Shown here piece after piece: positions 1-6,549 of a DNA stretch of 23,272 nucleotides. Location of the stretch: positions 1 to 23,272 of the IMG/VR virus record IMGVR_UViG_3300022413_000042; one strand, written 5' to 3'. The DNA is from a virus. Both the position numbers and the translations under genes were made by a program. Below the pieces are notes generated by a model that had not been told where the DNA came from, did no database searches, and worked only from the letters and a program-made list of their open reading frames with translations. The first letter of the stretch is position 1. Every line of letters begins with the position of its first letter.

Positions 1-1
1 T

Positions 2-38
2 GTACAGCTCGGGGTCGATGCCGGCGCCGGCGTGACAA
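2..38 (+). other. Upstream fragment of the first virion gene, out of frame with the rest
   Basis: Reading from base 2 gives a protein-like stretch (VQLGVDAGAGVT). Skipping one base at 38 lets it run straight into the frame used by the following gene (GTTDVTITSFVVDSG). In the downstream frame itself there is a TGA at 33-35. The fragment continues off the left edge, so its true start is not visible. It is either a one-base sequencing or assembly error, a real disruption, or a +1 recoding site. Confidence 0.5.
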
Positions 39-95
39 GGCACCACAGACGTCACGATCACCAGCTTCGTTGTTGATTCTGGAACCGAGCTGCTC

Positions 96-650
96 GTGTT
101 AGCTGTGGCTACTTATGACACTACCGGTGACGCTCCCGTGGATGCCACACTCGACCCAGGCGGTGGCAATGAGACGGCGTTTAGTGTGGCTCTTATCGAA
201 AGCACCAATGCCCGGTCATCCTGTGCCTTTTTTTACATCGTCAATCCACCATCCGGTACATTCGATGTTGAGTGTACTTTTGGCGGCGCCACCATCGCTA
301 CGGCGATTGCTTTCGCTTACAACTTCGAGAATATTGACACCTCCTCACCCATTGGTGACACGGACAGTGCCGATACAAGCAACGCCGACAACATGTCATT
401 GTCGATCACGACCACCTATCGGGTGCCATTGATCATGGGTATCTGGACCATGTTCAGCACCGATACGATCGGTTGGGATTCGCCGATGATCGAGGATCGA
501 GATCAGCTCATTACGGACACGATTATGGGCATCGCCTTAGATGCAACCGAAGCGATCCCCAGCACTGCGGTTACGGTTTCTTGTTCGACTGACGGCGGTG
601 ATAACGACGCATTCAGTTGCGGCGCGGCGATAGAGATCGTAGGGCCGTAA
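96..650 (+). CDS. Virion/tail appendage-like beta-sandwich protein (5' part out of frame or missing)
   Basis: The product from the first available start (GTG at 96) is 184 aa, but the same frame is open and protein-like from about 36 and has no start codon there. The gene therefore probably begins upstream, off the window and across a frame break near 38. The sequence is rich in T, S, D, G and short beta strands, with no signal peptide or membrane segment. The segment around residues 55-85 (IVNPPSGTFDVE, then GGATIATAIAFAYNF and a DTSSPIG stretch) resembles the beta-sandwich lectin-like modules of many environmental phage tail proteins. Function is inferred from composition and from its place at the end of a virion block. 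No ribosome binding site precedes the GTG, which supports this being the C-terminal part of a longer protein. Confidence 0.6.
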   Translation: MLAVATYDTTGDAPVDATLDPGGGNETAFSVALIESTNARSSCAFFYIVNPPSGTFDVECTFGGATIATAIAFAYNFENIDTSSPIGDTDSADTSNADNMSLSITTTYRVPLIMGIWTMFSTDTIGWDSPMIEDRDQLITDTIMGIALDATEAIPSTAVTVSCSTDGGDNDAFSCGAAIEIVGP

Positions 651-697
651 CAGGAGAGATGTTGGGTGACGGCCGCGTGATTTTCTTTTGCCTGTAG

Positions 698-728
698 CTT
701 GACCTAACCACTTGTTTACGTCCAAATA
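698..728 (+). promoter_or_regulatory. Possible CTTGAC-type promoter upstream of the 774 gene
   Basis: CTTGAC at 698-703 lies in the 123-bp gap 651-773, 76 bases before the next start codon. It shares the heptamer GCTTGAC with the sites at 9877 and 10261, which sit at a similar distance from what follows. The -10 region (around CAAATA, 723-728) is poor, so this is a weak call. Apart from it and the ribosome binding site of the next gene I see nothing in this gap. Confidence 0.3.
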
Positions 729-773
729 GCTGCGGCGATTTTGCTCATTTGACTTTTACCAAGGAGAAAACAC

Positions 774-1139
774 ATGACACGAGCCCCCCGCAAAACTACC
801 CGTGCAAAAAAAGCCCCGGCCGCCCCGGAGAATCCGGGTGATGCGCGCCTTCTGTCGAACTTCGGTGTCATCCATGAAGCTGTTCGCGATAACACTCTGA
901 GTTGCATTGTCGGCGTGGCCGTTCTGGAGGACGGCAGGATGATCGACATGTTCGGGACAGCCGGCAATCAGCTCTTTGAATGCGCTATGCTGGTGCAGCA
1001 CCAGAACTTATGCGACAACATGCGCGCGCTTCAACAGCGGCGCATAGCCCAGCAGCAACAAGCTCAGCAACAAGCCGCGCTCGATGCGGCCAGCAACCTG
1101 AAGCCGAAGGCCGCTACTCGGAAGAAGGCGCAGGCTTAG
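774..1139 (+). CDS. Small basic-tailed phage protein of unknown function
   Basis: The product is 121 aa and starts at ATG 774 behind a strong AAGGAG site. Residues 1-20 are rich in K, R and A (TRAPRKTTRAKKAPAAP), and the last 15 residues are again basic (KPKAATRKKAQA). Both tails look like flexible nucleic-acid-binding or packaging tails. The core (about residues 25-80) is a compact alpha/beta stretch containing GVAVLEDGRMIDMFGTAGN, reminiscent of short phage proteins of unknown function. Residues 85-105 are Gln/Ala-rich and probably helical. There is no signal peptide or membrane span. Its 3' end overlaps the oppositely oriented lipoprotein gene tail to tail by 26 bases. I do not recognise a named family. 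Confidence 0.75.
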   Translation: MTRAPRKTTRAKKAPAAPENPGDARLLSNFGVIHEAVRDNTLSCIVGVAVLEDGRMIDMFGTAGNQLFECAMLVQHQNLCDNMRALQQRRIAQQQQAQQQAALDAASNLKPKAATRKKAQA

Positions 1140-1362
1140 GGGCGCAGATCACCTTGCGAGCAGCATTGTTCGGCCGGATCTGATTGATCGTCCCTAGGGT
1201 GTCCGAGACTTCCGGACGTCCTTTGACGTATTTGTAGGTGATCCGTTTGGACTGAGTGCAGTATAGGCGCTTGGCTACCATAGCGTCTATGCCTGCCTCG
1301 ACCGGGCCATGAGAGCACCCGGCCAACACAAACAGTGCGAGAAACGGTAGTATTCTCAGCAT
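1114..1362 (-). CDS. Small outer-membrane lipoprotein, candidate outer spanin-like or exclusion protein
   Basis: The product is 82 aa, with a hydrophobic signal peptide (MLRILPFLALFV) ending in a lipobox LAGC. C16 would be the lipidated cysteine, and the +2 Ser favours outer-membrane sorting. Two more cysteines (about 35 and 73) could form a disulfide, and the tail is Pro-rich (APKPAPSSE). The second of two in-frame ATGs (1362 rather than 1368) is chosen because the GGAAGG site lies about 8 bases from it but only 2 from the first. The mature C-terminal pattern (D, then T-x-x-Q-I, then N-N-A, then I-C) resembles small lipoproteins found beside endolysins in alphaproteobacterial phages, some treated as outer spanins. 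It is the only - strand gene within the left arm and has its own promoter-like site, like a moron gene. A superinfection-exclusion lipoprotein is the main alternative. Confidence 0.72.
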   Translation of the reverse strand: MLRILPFLALFVLAGCSHGPVEAGIDAMVAKRLYCTQSKRITYKYVKGRPEVSDTLGTINQIRPNNAARKVICAPKPAPSSE

Positions 1363-1424
1363 TTTCATATCCTTCCGTCAGCGAAAAGTGCAATGACATT
1401 GTAAACGGCGCCGCTTATTGCTAA

Positions 1425-1453
1425 ATCATCACGCGGAGCGCCGCTCTGTCAAG
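1425..1453 (-). promoter_or_regulatory. Promoter for the antisense lipoprotein gene
   Basis: On the - strand, TTGACA (1452-1447, preceded by C to give CTTGAC) is followed by a 16-base spacer and GATGAT (1430-1425). That is a perfect -35 and a 4/6 match to the sigma-70 -10. Transcription would start near 1418 and leave a leader of about 55 bases before the lipoprotein ATG. The site lies just upstream of the endolysin start (1478), so it reads away from the lysis genes. Confidence 0.55.
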
Positions 1454-1477
1454 CTACTCCGAGAGGAATTGCAAACA

Positions 1478-2194
1478 ATGAAAGAATCAACCCGGCGTAT
1501 ACAGGAAGCACTCGTCCGCCACGGGTTCAATCCGGGCCCGGTCGACGGCTTCATGGGACCTCGGACAGAGAACGCCATCCGCGCGTTTAAGCGCTCCATC
1601 GGGTTACTCGATCGCTCATATGTTGGCCCGCTGACCAAGGCGGCGCTGTTCAGAGCGAATGTGGGCCGCCCGGCACCCGCTCAGCTCGATGATCTCCCGT
1701 GGATGAAGCGCGCGATGTCGTATCTCGGGCTCAAAGAGTACCGCGGTTCGAAACACAATCCGAAGATCCTCGAATGGTGGGTCAAGATCCGCATGGGATT
1801 CACCGATGACGAGACGCCGTGGTGCGCTGGGTTCGTCGGAGGCGTGCTCGAAGAGCTCGGCATCCGGTCGACACGGTCAGCCGCGGCGCGCTCCTACCAC
1901 TGGAAGCGGTGGGGCCGCGTCCTGAAGGAGCCGTGCGTCGGCGCCATCGTGGTGTTCTGGCGGAAGAAGCGCAAAGGGCCTTACGGACACGTCGGGTTCG
2001 TTGTGGGCCGTGATCAGCATGGCAACCTGATGGTGCTGGGCGGCAACCAGGGCAACGCGGTAACCATCAAGCCGTTCGGCCTGAACCGCGTGCTTTCATA
2101 TCACGTGCCGACCTCCTATACTCCGCCGGAGATAGGATTTGACGCGCTCTCTGTCGTTAACTCAGATGGCAGGGTATCGCAAAACGAAGCTTAG
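1478..2194 (+). CDS. Endolysin: peptidoglycan-binding domain plus TIGR02594/CHAP-like peptidase
   Basis: The product is 238 aa from ATG 1478, behind GAGAGGAA. A TTG at 1418 in the same frame is less likely because the protein homology begins after 1478. Residues 5-60 form a PG_binding_1 repeat (IQEALVRHGFNPGPVDGFMG, then ENAIRAFK). Residues 75-215 match the TIGR02594 family, an NlpC/P60-CHAP-like cysteine peptidase or amidase. WCAGFVGGVLEELG supplies the likely catalytic Cys, GHVGFVVG the His, and GGNQGN the usual closing motif. There is no signal peptide or membrane anchor, so export to the periplasm would depend on the holin encoded 13 bases downstream. It would cleave host peptidoglycan at lysis. 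The last 20 residues are an unstructured extension. Confidence 0.93.
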   Translation: MKESTRRIQEALVRHGFNPGPVDGFMGPRTENAIRAFKRSIGLLDRSYVGPLTKAALFRANVGRPAPAQLDDLPWMKRAMSYLGLKEYRGSKHNPKILEWWVKIRMGFTDDETPWCAGFVGGVLEELGIRSTRSAAARSYHWKRWGRVLKEPCVGAIVVFWRKKRKGPYGHVGFVVGRDQHGNLMVLGGNQGNAVTIKPFGLNRVLSYHVPTSYTPPEIGFDALSVVNSDGRVSQNEA

Positions 2195-2207
2195 AAAGGA
2201 GAACCTA

Positions 2208-2414
2208 ATGAGCAACATTGATACTGGTGGAACAGGCATCAACCCGCCCGCCAAATCCAAGATCAACTGGGCACAGATGCTCGGTATCGGTGCAATGATA
2301 CTCACCTATTTCGGCATCGATCTCCCGCCTGAGGTGCAGGCGGCCGCAGCTACGGCTATCGGCTCTGCCGTGATGGTCTTGACTTGGGTGTTCCGCACCT
2401 TCTTTACCGGGTAG
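2208..2414 (+). CDS. Holin-like small membrane protein
   Basis: The product is 68 aa, starting at ATG 2208 behind a strong AAAGGAG site. An upstream in-frame ATG (2139) lies inside the endolysin gene and is rejected. A polar N-terminus (to about residue 20) is followed by hydrophobic segments around WAQMLGIGAMILTYFGI and AAAATAIGSAVMVLTWVF, separated by LPPEVQ. It ends in a short basic tail (RTFFTG). This two-segment layout, with the Pro-rich turn after FGIDLPPE, is typical of small holins of rhizobial and related phages. The position right after the endolysin supports the role of making membrane lesions that release it. The assignment rests on size, topology and context rather than a catalytic motif. 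Confidence 0.78.
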   Translation: MSNIDTGGTGINPPAKSKINWAQMLGIGAMILTYFGIDLPPEVQAAAATAIGSAVMVLTWVFRTFFTG

Positions 2415-2424
2415 CTCCGGTCCT

Positions 2425-2448
2425 GCCGGCCGCCTTCGGGCGGCCGGC
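2425..2448 (+). terminator. Perfect 10-bp hairpin with TTCG loop after the holin
   Basis: GCCGGCCGCC (2425-2434), loop TTCG (2435-2438) and GGCGGCCGGC (2439-2448) form a perfect stem with the extra-stable UUCG tetraloop. No T-run follows (CACTCTCT). It may therefore be a pause, partial terminator or mRNA 3'-end stabiliser rather than a full intrinsic terminator. Confidence 0.5.
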
Positions 2449-2469
2449 CACTCTCTAGGGACGCGAGAG

Positions 2470-2865
2470 ATGGCCACAGATCCGGAAGACGAATGGACTT
2501 TCGCCAACATCTGGCGCGAGACATGGACCCGGGACAACCTCGGTCATCTGGTTCTCTTCATCAAATGGAGCCTGCTGGCCGAACTGCCCATGATCTGGCT
2601 GACCATGCTCGGCCAGGTGGATGCGTTTGCGTTCAGCCCGGCCGCGCTCCCCGGGCCTATTTGCGGCGCCGTAGCGGTGTTCCTCCGCGAGCTGACACAA
2701 GTTCAAGCGACGCAATTCGATCACAATTATTTGAGGGGGTGGCCTGGCGACCGGTACGACGGGCCCGAGAAAAAGGCGGTTTGGCGCCCTCACAAAGCGA
2801 TGGAAGCAATTGCACCAATTACAGGAGGTTGCGGCATAAAAGCGCTGTTGATCGCGGTGATTTGA
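2470..2865 (+). CDS. Multi-pass membrane protein of the lysis region
   Basis: The product is 131 aa from ATG 2470, with only a weak purine stretch (GCGAGAG) as ribosome site. The N-terminus is acidic and aromatic (EDEWTFANIWRETW). Hydrophobic segments follow at about residues 27-47 (LVLFIKWSLLAELPMIWLTML), 52-70 and the extreme C-terminus (KALLIAVI). A DNLGH motif (residues 22-26) and a later RELTQVQ recall the spacing of D-x-x-x-H and RE or KE motifs in small phage and bacterial membrane proteins of the YfiM/lysis-cassette kind, but that link is tentative. It lies between the holin and a terminator, so it is probably transcribed with the lysis genes. Accessory holin, pinholin partner or exclusion protein are all possible. 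Confidence 0.72.
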   Translation: MATDPEDEWTFANIWRETWTRDNLGHLVLFIKWSLLAELPMIWLTMLGQVDAFAFSPAALPGPICGAVAVFLRELTQVQATQFDHNYLRGWPGDRYDGPEKKAVWRPHKAMEAIAPITGGCGIKALLIAVI

Positions 2866-2904
2866 GCTATCATACGAGGATCCGGGTATCAACTGAGCAC
2901 GGCG

Positions 2905-2939
2905 GCCGGCTACCCCCCGGAGGGTGCCGGCATCTTTTT
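2905..2939 (+). terminator. Rho-independent terminator closing the lysis unit
   Basis: GCCGGC (2905-2910), a bulged T, ACCC, loop CCCGGA, then GGGT and GCCGGC (2926-2931) form a 10-bp stem with one bulge. ATC and five T residues (2935-2939) follow directly. It lies 40 bases after the stop of the multi-pass membrane gene and separates it from the mini-gene cluster beginning at 3003. The rest of the gap 2866-3002 shows nothing else convincing. Confidence 0.8.
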
Positions 2940-3002
2940 ACCGTTTGGCGATTTGGTTATGCGCATGTCGGGGGCAGAAAAAGAGAACGGAAACATGTGC
3001 TT

Positions 3003-3218
3003 ATGACTGAAGACACAATAAAAACAGTCACTGAGTGGCTCCTGAGCCAACACACGATCGTCATAATTCTGATCGGCGTGAACTACATTCAGTGGAAGGA
3101 GCGAACGCGTTTGCTGAAGGCAACCCTTGATGCCGCTCGATATTTGGGTACAGTAGACCGATCTTTGCAACACATGATACAGATCCTTCAGATCCGGTCG
3201 GCAGGAGACAAGGGATGA
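3003..3218 (+). CDS. Small single-span membrane protein
   Basis: The product is 71 aa. ATG 3003 is preferred over an in-frame GTG at 2997; both have only a weak purine-rich site (GAGAACGG). An acidic N-terminus is followed by one membrane segment (about residues 17-33, HTIVIILIGVNYIQW). The basic KERTR after it predicts an N-out/C-in topology, and a helical tail follows. Its stop overlaps the next start (ATGA at 3215), so the two are translationally coupled. Candidate roles are holin partner, antiholin or spanin component. The topology argues against a classical inner spanin. No family is recognised. Confidence 0.6.
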   Translation: MTEDTIKTVTEWLLSQHTIVIILIGVNYIQWKERTRLLKATLDAARYLGTVDRSLQHMIQILQIRSAGDKG

Positions 3219-3415
3219 ACCTCTCGAATTGGTTCGCGTCGCTCAGAAAAACGATGAGCGCCCCGGCAGTTGCCGAAGAAGAGTTGGCGCAGGCGAGGAG
3301 CAAACTGGCGAACACAGAGCTGGAGCTCGTGGAGCTGTACGAGAAGACAGCTCGATCCGCTGAACCGCCGTCCAATGTCATCCGGCTCGACAGCGCCAAA
3401 GCTGTGAAAGGATAG
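3215..3415 (+). CDS. Short coiled-coil protein
   Basis: The product is 66 aa and starts within the stop codon of the membrane gene before it. Residues 15-48 (AVAEEELAQARSKLANTE, then LELVELYEKTA) are a strong amphipathic or coiled-coil helix. The ends are polar, with a basic C-terminus. There is no membrane span. A similar helix with the pattern KLA-x-T-x-L-x-L recurs in the product of the gene at 3657, so the two may be diverged duplicates. Function is unknown, but it belongs to the same co-transcribed mini-gene block. Confidence 0.6.
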   Translation: MNLSNWFASLRKTMSAPAVAEEELAQARSKLANTELELVELYEKTARSAEPPSNVIRLDSAKAVKG

Positions 3416-3419
3416 TACG

Positions 3420-3653
3420 ATGTCAGCCCTGTTGGCGGTTCTGGGATTTTTCAAGGCGTTGCTTGGCTTCGCTGAAGAACGTGAGCGCTCCGGCCAGCTT
3501 GAGCAGGCCCGCCAGGGCGGCGCGGCGGAAGCTGCGCAAAAGGGCTCCAAGGAGGTCGACGAGCTGGTGCTCGAGGCCGAAGAGGCGCGTGACAACGTCG
3601 ACGACAGCGAGGAAGCCATACTGAAGGACCCGGACAACCGGGGAGCGGGATAG
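3420..3653 (+). CDS. Small amphipathic/helical phage protein, possibly lysis-associated
   Basis: The product is 77 aa from ATG 3420, behind AAAGGA. The N-terminus is hydrophobic (MSALLAVLGFFKALLGF), followed by a charged helix rich in E, A and Q and a C-terminal DPDNRGAG. This layout, including the final DP-D-NR motif, is common among short proteins near endolysins in proteobacterial phages, where some are proposed to be inner-spanin-like. The hydrophobic stretch is short and contains Lys, so membrane insertion is uncertain. It lies 4 bases after the previous gene and 3 before the next. Confidence 0.65.
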   Translation: MSALLAVLGFFKALLGFAEERERSGQLEQARQGGAAEAAQKGSKEVDELVLEAEEARDNVDDSEEAILKDPDNRGAG

Positions 3654-3656
3654 GCC

Positions 3657-3842
3657 ATGCGTCTGCTCATGCTCATAATCGGGAAGCGCCAGAGCGCAAG
3701 CGTGGAGAAGGCCCATGACGATATCCGGCGCGCGGCCAGGAAGCTGGCGGCCACCAAGCTCGATTTGAGCCTTGAAGTTCAACGGCTGCTCGCCGATCAC
3801 GGCATGAAGCGCGCACCGCAGCGGAATGATGCACGAACCTGA
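3657..3842 (+). CDS. Short helical protein, possible paralogue of the 3215 gene product
   Basis: The product is 61 aa from ATG 3657, preceded by GGGATAGG. A hydrophobic start (MRLLMLIIG) leads into a long basic helix (VEKAHDDIRRAARKLAATKL, then DLSLEVQRLL). The helix core aligns without gaps with that of the 3215 product (KLAxTxLxL plus an acidic pair upstream). The C-terminus is basic and loose. It is the last member of the packed block 3003-3842. Short length and biased composition keep confidence moderate. Confidence 0.55.
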   Translation: MRLLMLIIGKRQSASVEKAHDDIRRAARKLAATKLDLSLEVQRLLADHGMKRAPQRNDART

Positions 3843-3848
3843 TACGTG

Positions 3849-3876
3849 TTGTTGCTCAAGCCGAGGAGTGCTATAT
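3849..3876 (+). promoter_or_regulatory. Possible promoter for the following virion block
   Basis: TTGTTG (3849-3854), a 16-base spacer and CTATAT (3871-3876) lie in the 85-base gap 3843-3927. The -10 equals the CTATAT consensus described for rhizobial housekeeping promoters, while the -35 keeps only TTG. The position just before a new run of virion genes is sensible. Confidence 0.4.
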
Positions 3877-3927
3877 CGTATATGGATCTGATCCTGGCAG
3901 GCTCCCAGCTTTTAGGCGGCGAAATCA

Positions 3928-4536
3928 ATGTCTCCAAATTTGGTTGTGATTCTGTGCATTGTTTTCGTCGTTGGAACGGTAGCAGGTCTTGCTATGGCGG
4001 CGACATATAGGAGCACCCAAATGGCGAATATCGTAACTAGTTTAGCTGACAATGTCACGATCACGGCGGCTTCCCTCAACCTGCAGCAGGGAGTCCAAAA
4101 GGATCTACTGGTTTGCCCAGAGATCGACAATGGGTCGGGCACCGTGTTCAACAGCATCAAGATCGTGATTTCTTACTCAAATTTGCTGCCTGCGGGTGTA
4201 TTGGGGAGCTTTTTCATAGGGGCGCAGCTAGAAGCCCAGGATCAGAATCTTAATTGGGTAACCACGCCGCTGACCCAGTTCTCGGCGCTGCGTTTATCAG
4301 ATCAACCCCTGAGCCGGGTGTTGGTGATGCAGCCAAATATCGACACGTTCAACCTGGGCGTGGATGATAGTCTATTTCCCCTGGATCGTGAGATATGCCG
4401 AGTTAGCCGTGTGCAGGGAACGCTGCCCGACAGCAAGATCAGGTTGCGGTTCTCAATCGTCGACGGTGATCCTGCCGGACCCGCGGGATTCGACGAGATT
4501 ACGATTTCAGCGGAGGCGGAGAGATACAGTGTATAG
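3928..4536 (+). CDS. Beta-rich virion protein with two candidate starts (3928 or 4021)
   Basis: From ATG 3928 the product is 202 aa and begins with a hydrophobic segment (PNLVVILCIVFVVGTVAGLA). From ATG 4021 it is 171 aa and wholly soluble. The 4021 start has a textbook AGGAG site at 8-base spacing, whereas 3928 has only a weak GGCGG. I therefore think the structural protein starts at 4021, but the longer frame is open and its hydrophobic extension looks real. The core is a beta-sandwich-like sequence (MANIVTSLADNVTITAASLN, later FFIGAQLEAQDQNLNWVTTP) lacking motifs I can name. The gene sits upstream of the large fibre-like genes and overlaps the zinc-ribbon gene by 8 bases. Confidence 0.72.
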   Translation: MSPNLVVILCIVFVVGTVAGLAMAATYRSTQMANIVTSLADNVTITAASLNLQQGVQKDLLVCPEIDNGSGTVFNSIKIVISYSNLLPAGVLGSFFIGAQLEAQDQNLNWVTTPLTQFSALRLSDQPLSRVLVMQPNIDTFNLGVDDSLFPLDREICRVSRVQGTLPDSKIRLRFSIVDGDPAGPAGFDEITISAEAERYSV

Positions 4537-4723
4537 ATGTCCCTATTGCAACGGTTCAATCGAACAATCGGCCGATGGAACCAGAGAGCGGCACGCGGCG
4601 CATGTCTTGCACAAATGTAGTGGGTGCACGGCGTATTCCGTGCAGCATGCAAACGGCAAGACCTACCCCCTATCGGATCGACGTGACCCCGACGCAGACA
4701 CGGTGAATAAAATAGTCGACTGA
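4529..4723 (+). CDS. Zinc-ribbon mini-protein
   Basis: The product is 64 aa from GTG 4529, behind GGAG at about 7-base spacing and inside the 3' end of the preceding gene. Cysteines C4-P-Y-C7 and C30-S-G-C33 form a classic two-knuckle zinc ribbon. The intervening 22 residues carry two His (22 and 25) and the C-terminus is polar and acidic. The frame is open far upstream, but that part is antisense-like shadow without coding character. The stop overlaps the ATG of the 604-aa gene (TGATG), so it is coupled to it. Function is unknown; small zinc ribbons in virion operons may be structural or regulatory. Confidence 0.6.
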   Translation: MYRCPYCNGSIEQSADGTRERHAAHVLHKCSGCTAYSVQHANGKTYPLSDRRDPDADTVNKIVD

Positions 4724-6537
4724 TGGCCGTAGCTTCGCAACTAACTTCGCTGGAGACGTTCGAGTCCAGTCCCACCTACGCCAATATCGGCTCGGGCGGT
4801 GGCGCTGGCGACAATACCGATGTCTTCATCGAAGGCGCGCAATCAGGCGGGCGGCGCATTGACAACACCTCTGATAAGGGGTTCATGGCCACAATTACTG
4901 CGGTAGATCTGTCTGCCGCAGGAGAACACGTTAAAATCTGGTGCTTCTGCTTTCACTGGTCTAACGTGACGGGGTTCACTGCTCGTCTGCAATCCGGCAC
5001 TAATGTCTATGACAACCATGAATACGGCGCTGCGAACGTGCCCGTTATCGGTGGTTGGGTGCCTCTCTGGGTAGATGTCTCGCGAACGCCTGACAGTCAG
5101 GGATCCAGTGGTAGCGCCAACGAGGCGTCGATCAATAATATCGGGGCCTACATCGATATCGGAAATGTCGGAGGGGCCGGCGATAACTGGATAATTGACG
5201 AGATCCATCACGGAACGTCCGGATATCTCTGGACAGGTACGGCGGGCGATTTCGACGATTTTCGTACGTTTGAGACTAATAACGTGGAGGGCGTTCTGCT
5301 ATCGCTCTACGGCGCGGATCTCTGTTTCGCTCGCCTGGAGATCGGAGACGGCACAAACGCCACTACATTCACGGATTCCGGTTTCTCTATAACGTGGCCG
5401 GATCAGCCATTGGTATCTACCACGTTCCAGGGCCTATCGATAGACATAACGCGCGCGGGCGATGACGTGAATCTGTCCAACGGGGTGTTGGCGTCGGGTG
5501 ATCCTGCGGCGGCCACGAACCGTCCCGATCTCATAGTCACGACCGACTCCGCGCCCGGTACGCTAGACATGGATGTCATGGTGCTCAATGGACTCCGTAC
5601 GGTGGAGTTGGGCGAGGGCTGCACCATGACCAACTCGGTCGTGCTGAACACGGGCGTGATCGATGCCACCGCGGCCGGCGATGTCGGTGCCGACATGACG
5701 GGCACATCCATCTTAGACAGCACTGTGGCTGCCAATACATCCGCGCTAATATGGGCCATCAACGAAGATCCGGACGGCAAGCTGGACGACATGACGTTCA
5801 ACGTCGGGGGCAACGCTCATCACGCAATTGAGTTCGGTACGACCTCGCCTCTTACGATGACCGTTCGCGGCATGGCTGCCACCGGCTACAACGCCTCCAA
5901 TGGTCAGAACGACAGCACGTTTCATGTAAAACGGACATCTGGCACTGTCACGATTAATGTCATTGGGGGCACTGGGAACTTTTCATATCGGACAGATGGC
6001 GCTACAGTGGTTGTTGTCATTGATCCGGTCGATACGCTTGTGACCATTCTCGATGGGCGCGATAACTCTGATTTGCAAAACGCGCGCGTGATCCTCGAGG
6101 CGGCTAATGGCACTGGAGATTTGCCGTTTGAAGATAGCGTGACGATTACCCGATCTGGCTCTACTGCGAGCGTGGCACATACGGCCCATGGTCTGGTGAA
6201 TGGCAATAAGGTTGTCATCCGCGGTGCGGATCAGGCGGAATACAATGGCGTCAAAACTATCACAAACGTCACCACGAACGCTTACGATTATACGGTTACC
6301 GGTTCCCCGACCACTCCAGCTACCGGTACTATCATAGCAACCGGCGTTGTGCTTGAAGGCTTGACGGATGTCAGCGGCGAGATCAAAGATACGCGGACAT
6401 GGACGCTCGCGCAGCCGGTGATCGGCGTCGCACGTAAGGCAACTGCCTCCCCGATATTTGCCGATGCATCGCTGACAGGGGTAGTAAATACCTCAACGGG
6501 GCTACTGATAACGCAAGCGTTATCGTTTGATGAATAA
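4723..6537 (+). CDS. Large tail fibre/appendage-like virion protein (604 aa)
   Basis: Translation starts at ATG 4723, overlapping the stop of the zinc-ribbon gene. The N-terminal 200 residues are beta-rich and Gly/Ser/Asp-rich, with aromatic motifs (WCFCFHWSNVTGF, VGGAGDNWIIDEIHHG). They look like a carbohydrate-binding-type beta-sandwich. The middle (about 280-420) has a repeating pattern of short turns (GCTMTNSVVLNTGVIDATAA, then GTSILDSTVAANTSALIWAI) consistent with a right-handed beta-helix. Residues about 470-540 form the phage module ITRSGSTASVAHTAHGL with GADQAEYNGVKTITNV and TYTV-like strands, seen as a repeat in many virion fibres. There is no signal peptide or coiled coil. The role is inferred to be a virion surface or receptor-contact protein; no enzymatic motif is visible. 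Confidence 0.8.
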   Translation: MAVASQLTSLETFESSPTYANIGSGGGAGDNTDVFIEGAQSGGRRIDNTSDKGFMATITAVDLSAAGEHVKIWCFCFHWSNVTGFTARLQSGTNVYDNHEYGAANVPVIGGWVPLWVDVSRTPDSQGSSGSANEASINNIGAYIDIGNVGGAGDNWIIDEIHHGTSGYLWTGTAGDFDDFRTFETNNVEGVLLSLYGADLCFARLEIGDGTNATTFTDSGFSITWPDQPLVSTTFQGLSIDITRAGDDVNLSNGVLASGDPAAATNRPDLIVTTDSAPGTLDMDVMVLNGLRTVELGEGCTMTNSVVLNTGVIDATAAGDVGADMTGTSILDSTVAANTSALIWAINEDPDGKLDDMTFNVGGNAHHAIEFGTTSPLTMTVRGMAATGYNASNGQNDSTFHVKRTSGTVTINVIGGTGNFSYRTDGATVVVVIDPVDTLVTILDGRDNSDLQNARVILEAANGTGDLPFEDSVTITRSGSTASVAHTAHGLVNGNKVVIRGADQAEYNGVKTITNVTTNAYDYTVTGSPTTPATGTIIATGVVLEGLTDVSGEIKDTRTWTLAQPVIGVARKATASPIFADASLTGVVNTSTGLLITQALSFDE

Positions 6538-6549
6538 GGAAATTGAACT

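Noticed and set aside
1418-1477. TTG-initiated N-terminal extension of the endolysin
   Set aside because: It has no ribosome site, the extension is unlike the family, and it would overlap the lipoprotein promoter. ATG 1478 has a GAGAGG site.
2493-3002. Upstream part of the long frame that ends at 3218
   Set aside because: It overlaps the multi-pass membrane gene in another frame and runs through the terminator at 2905-2939. Only the part from 3003 looks coding.
6359-6365. Another GCTTGAC match
   Set aside because: It lies inside the 604-aa virion gene, without a matching -10 or a nearby gene start, so it is taken as chance.
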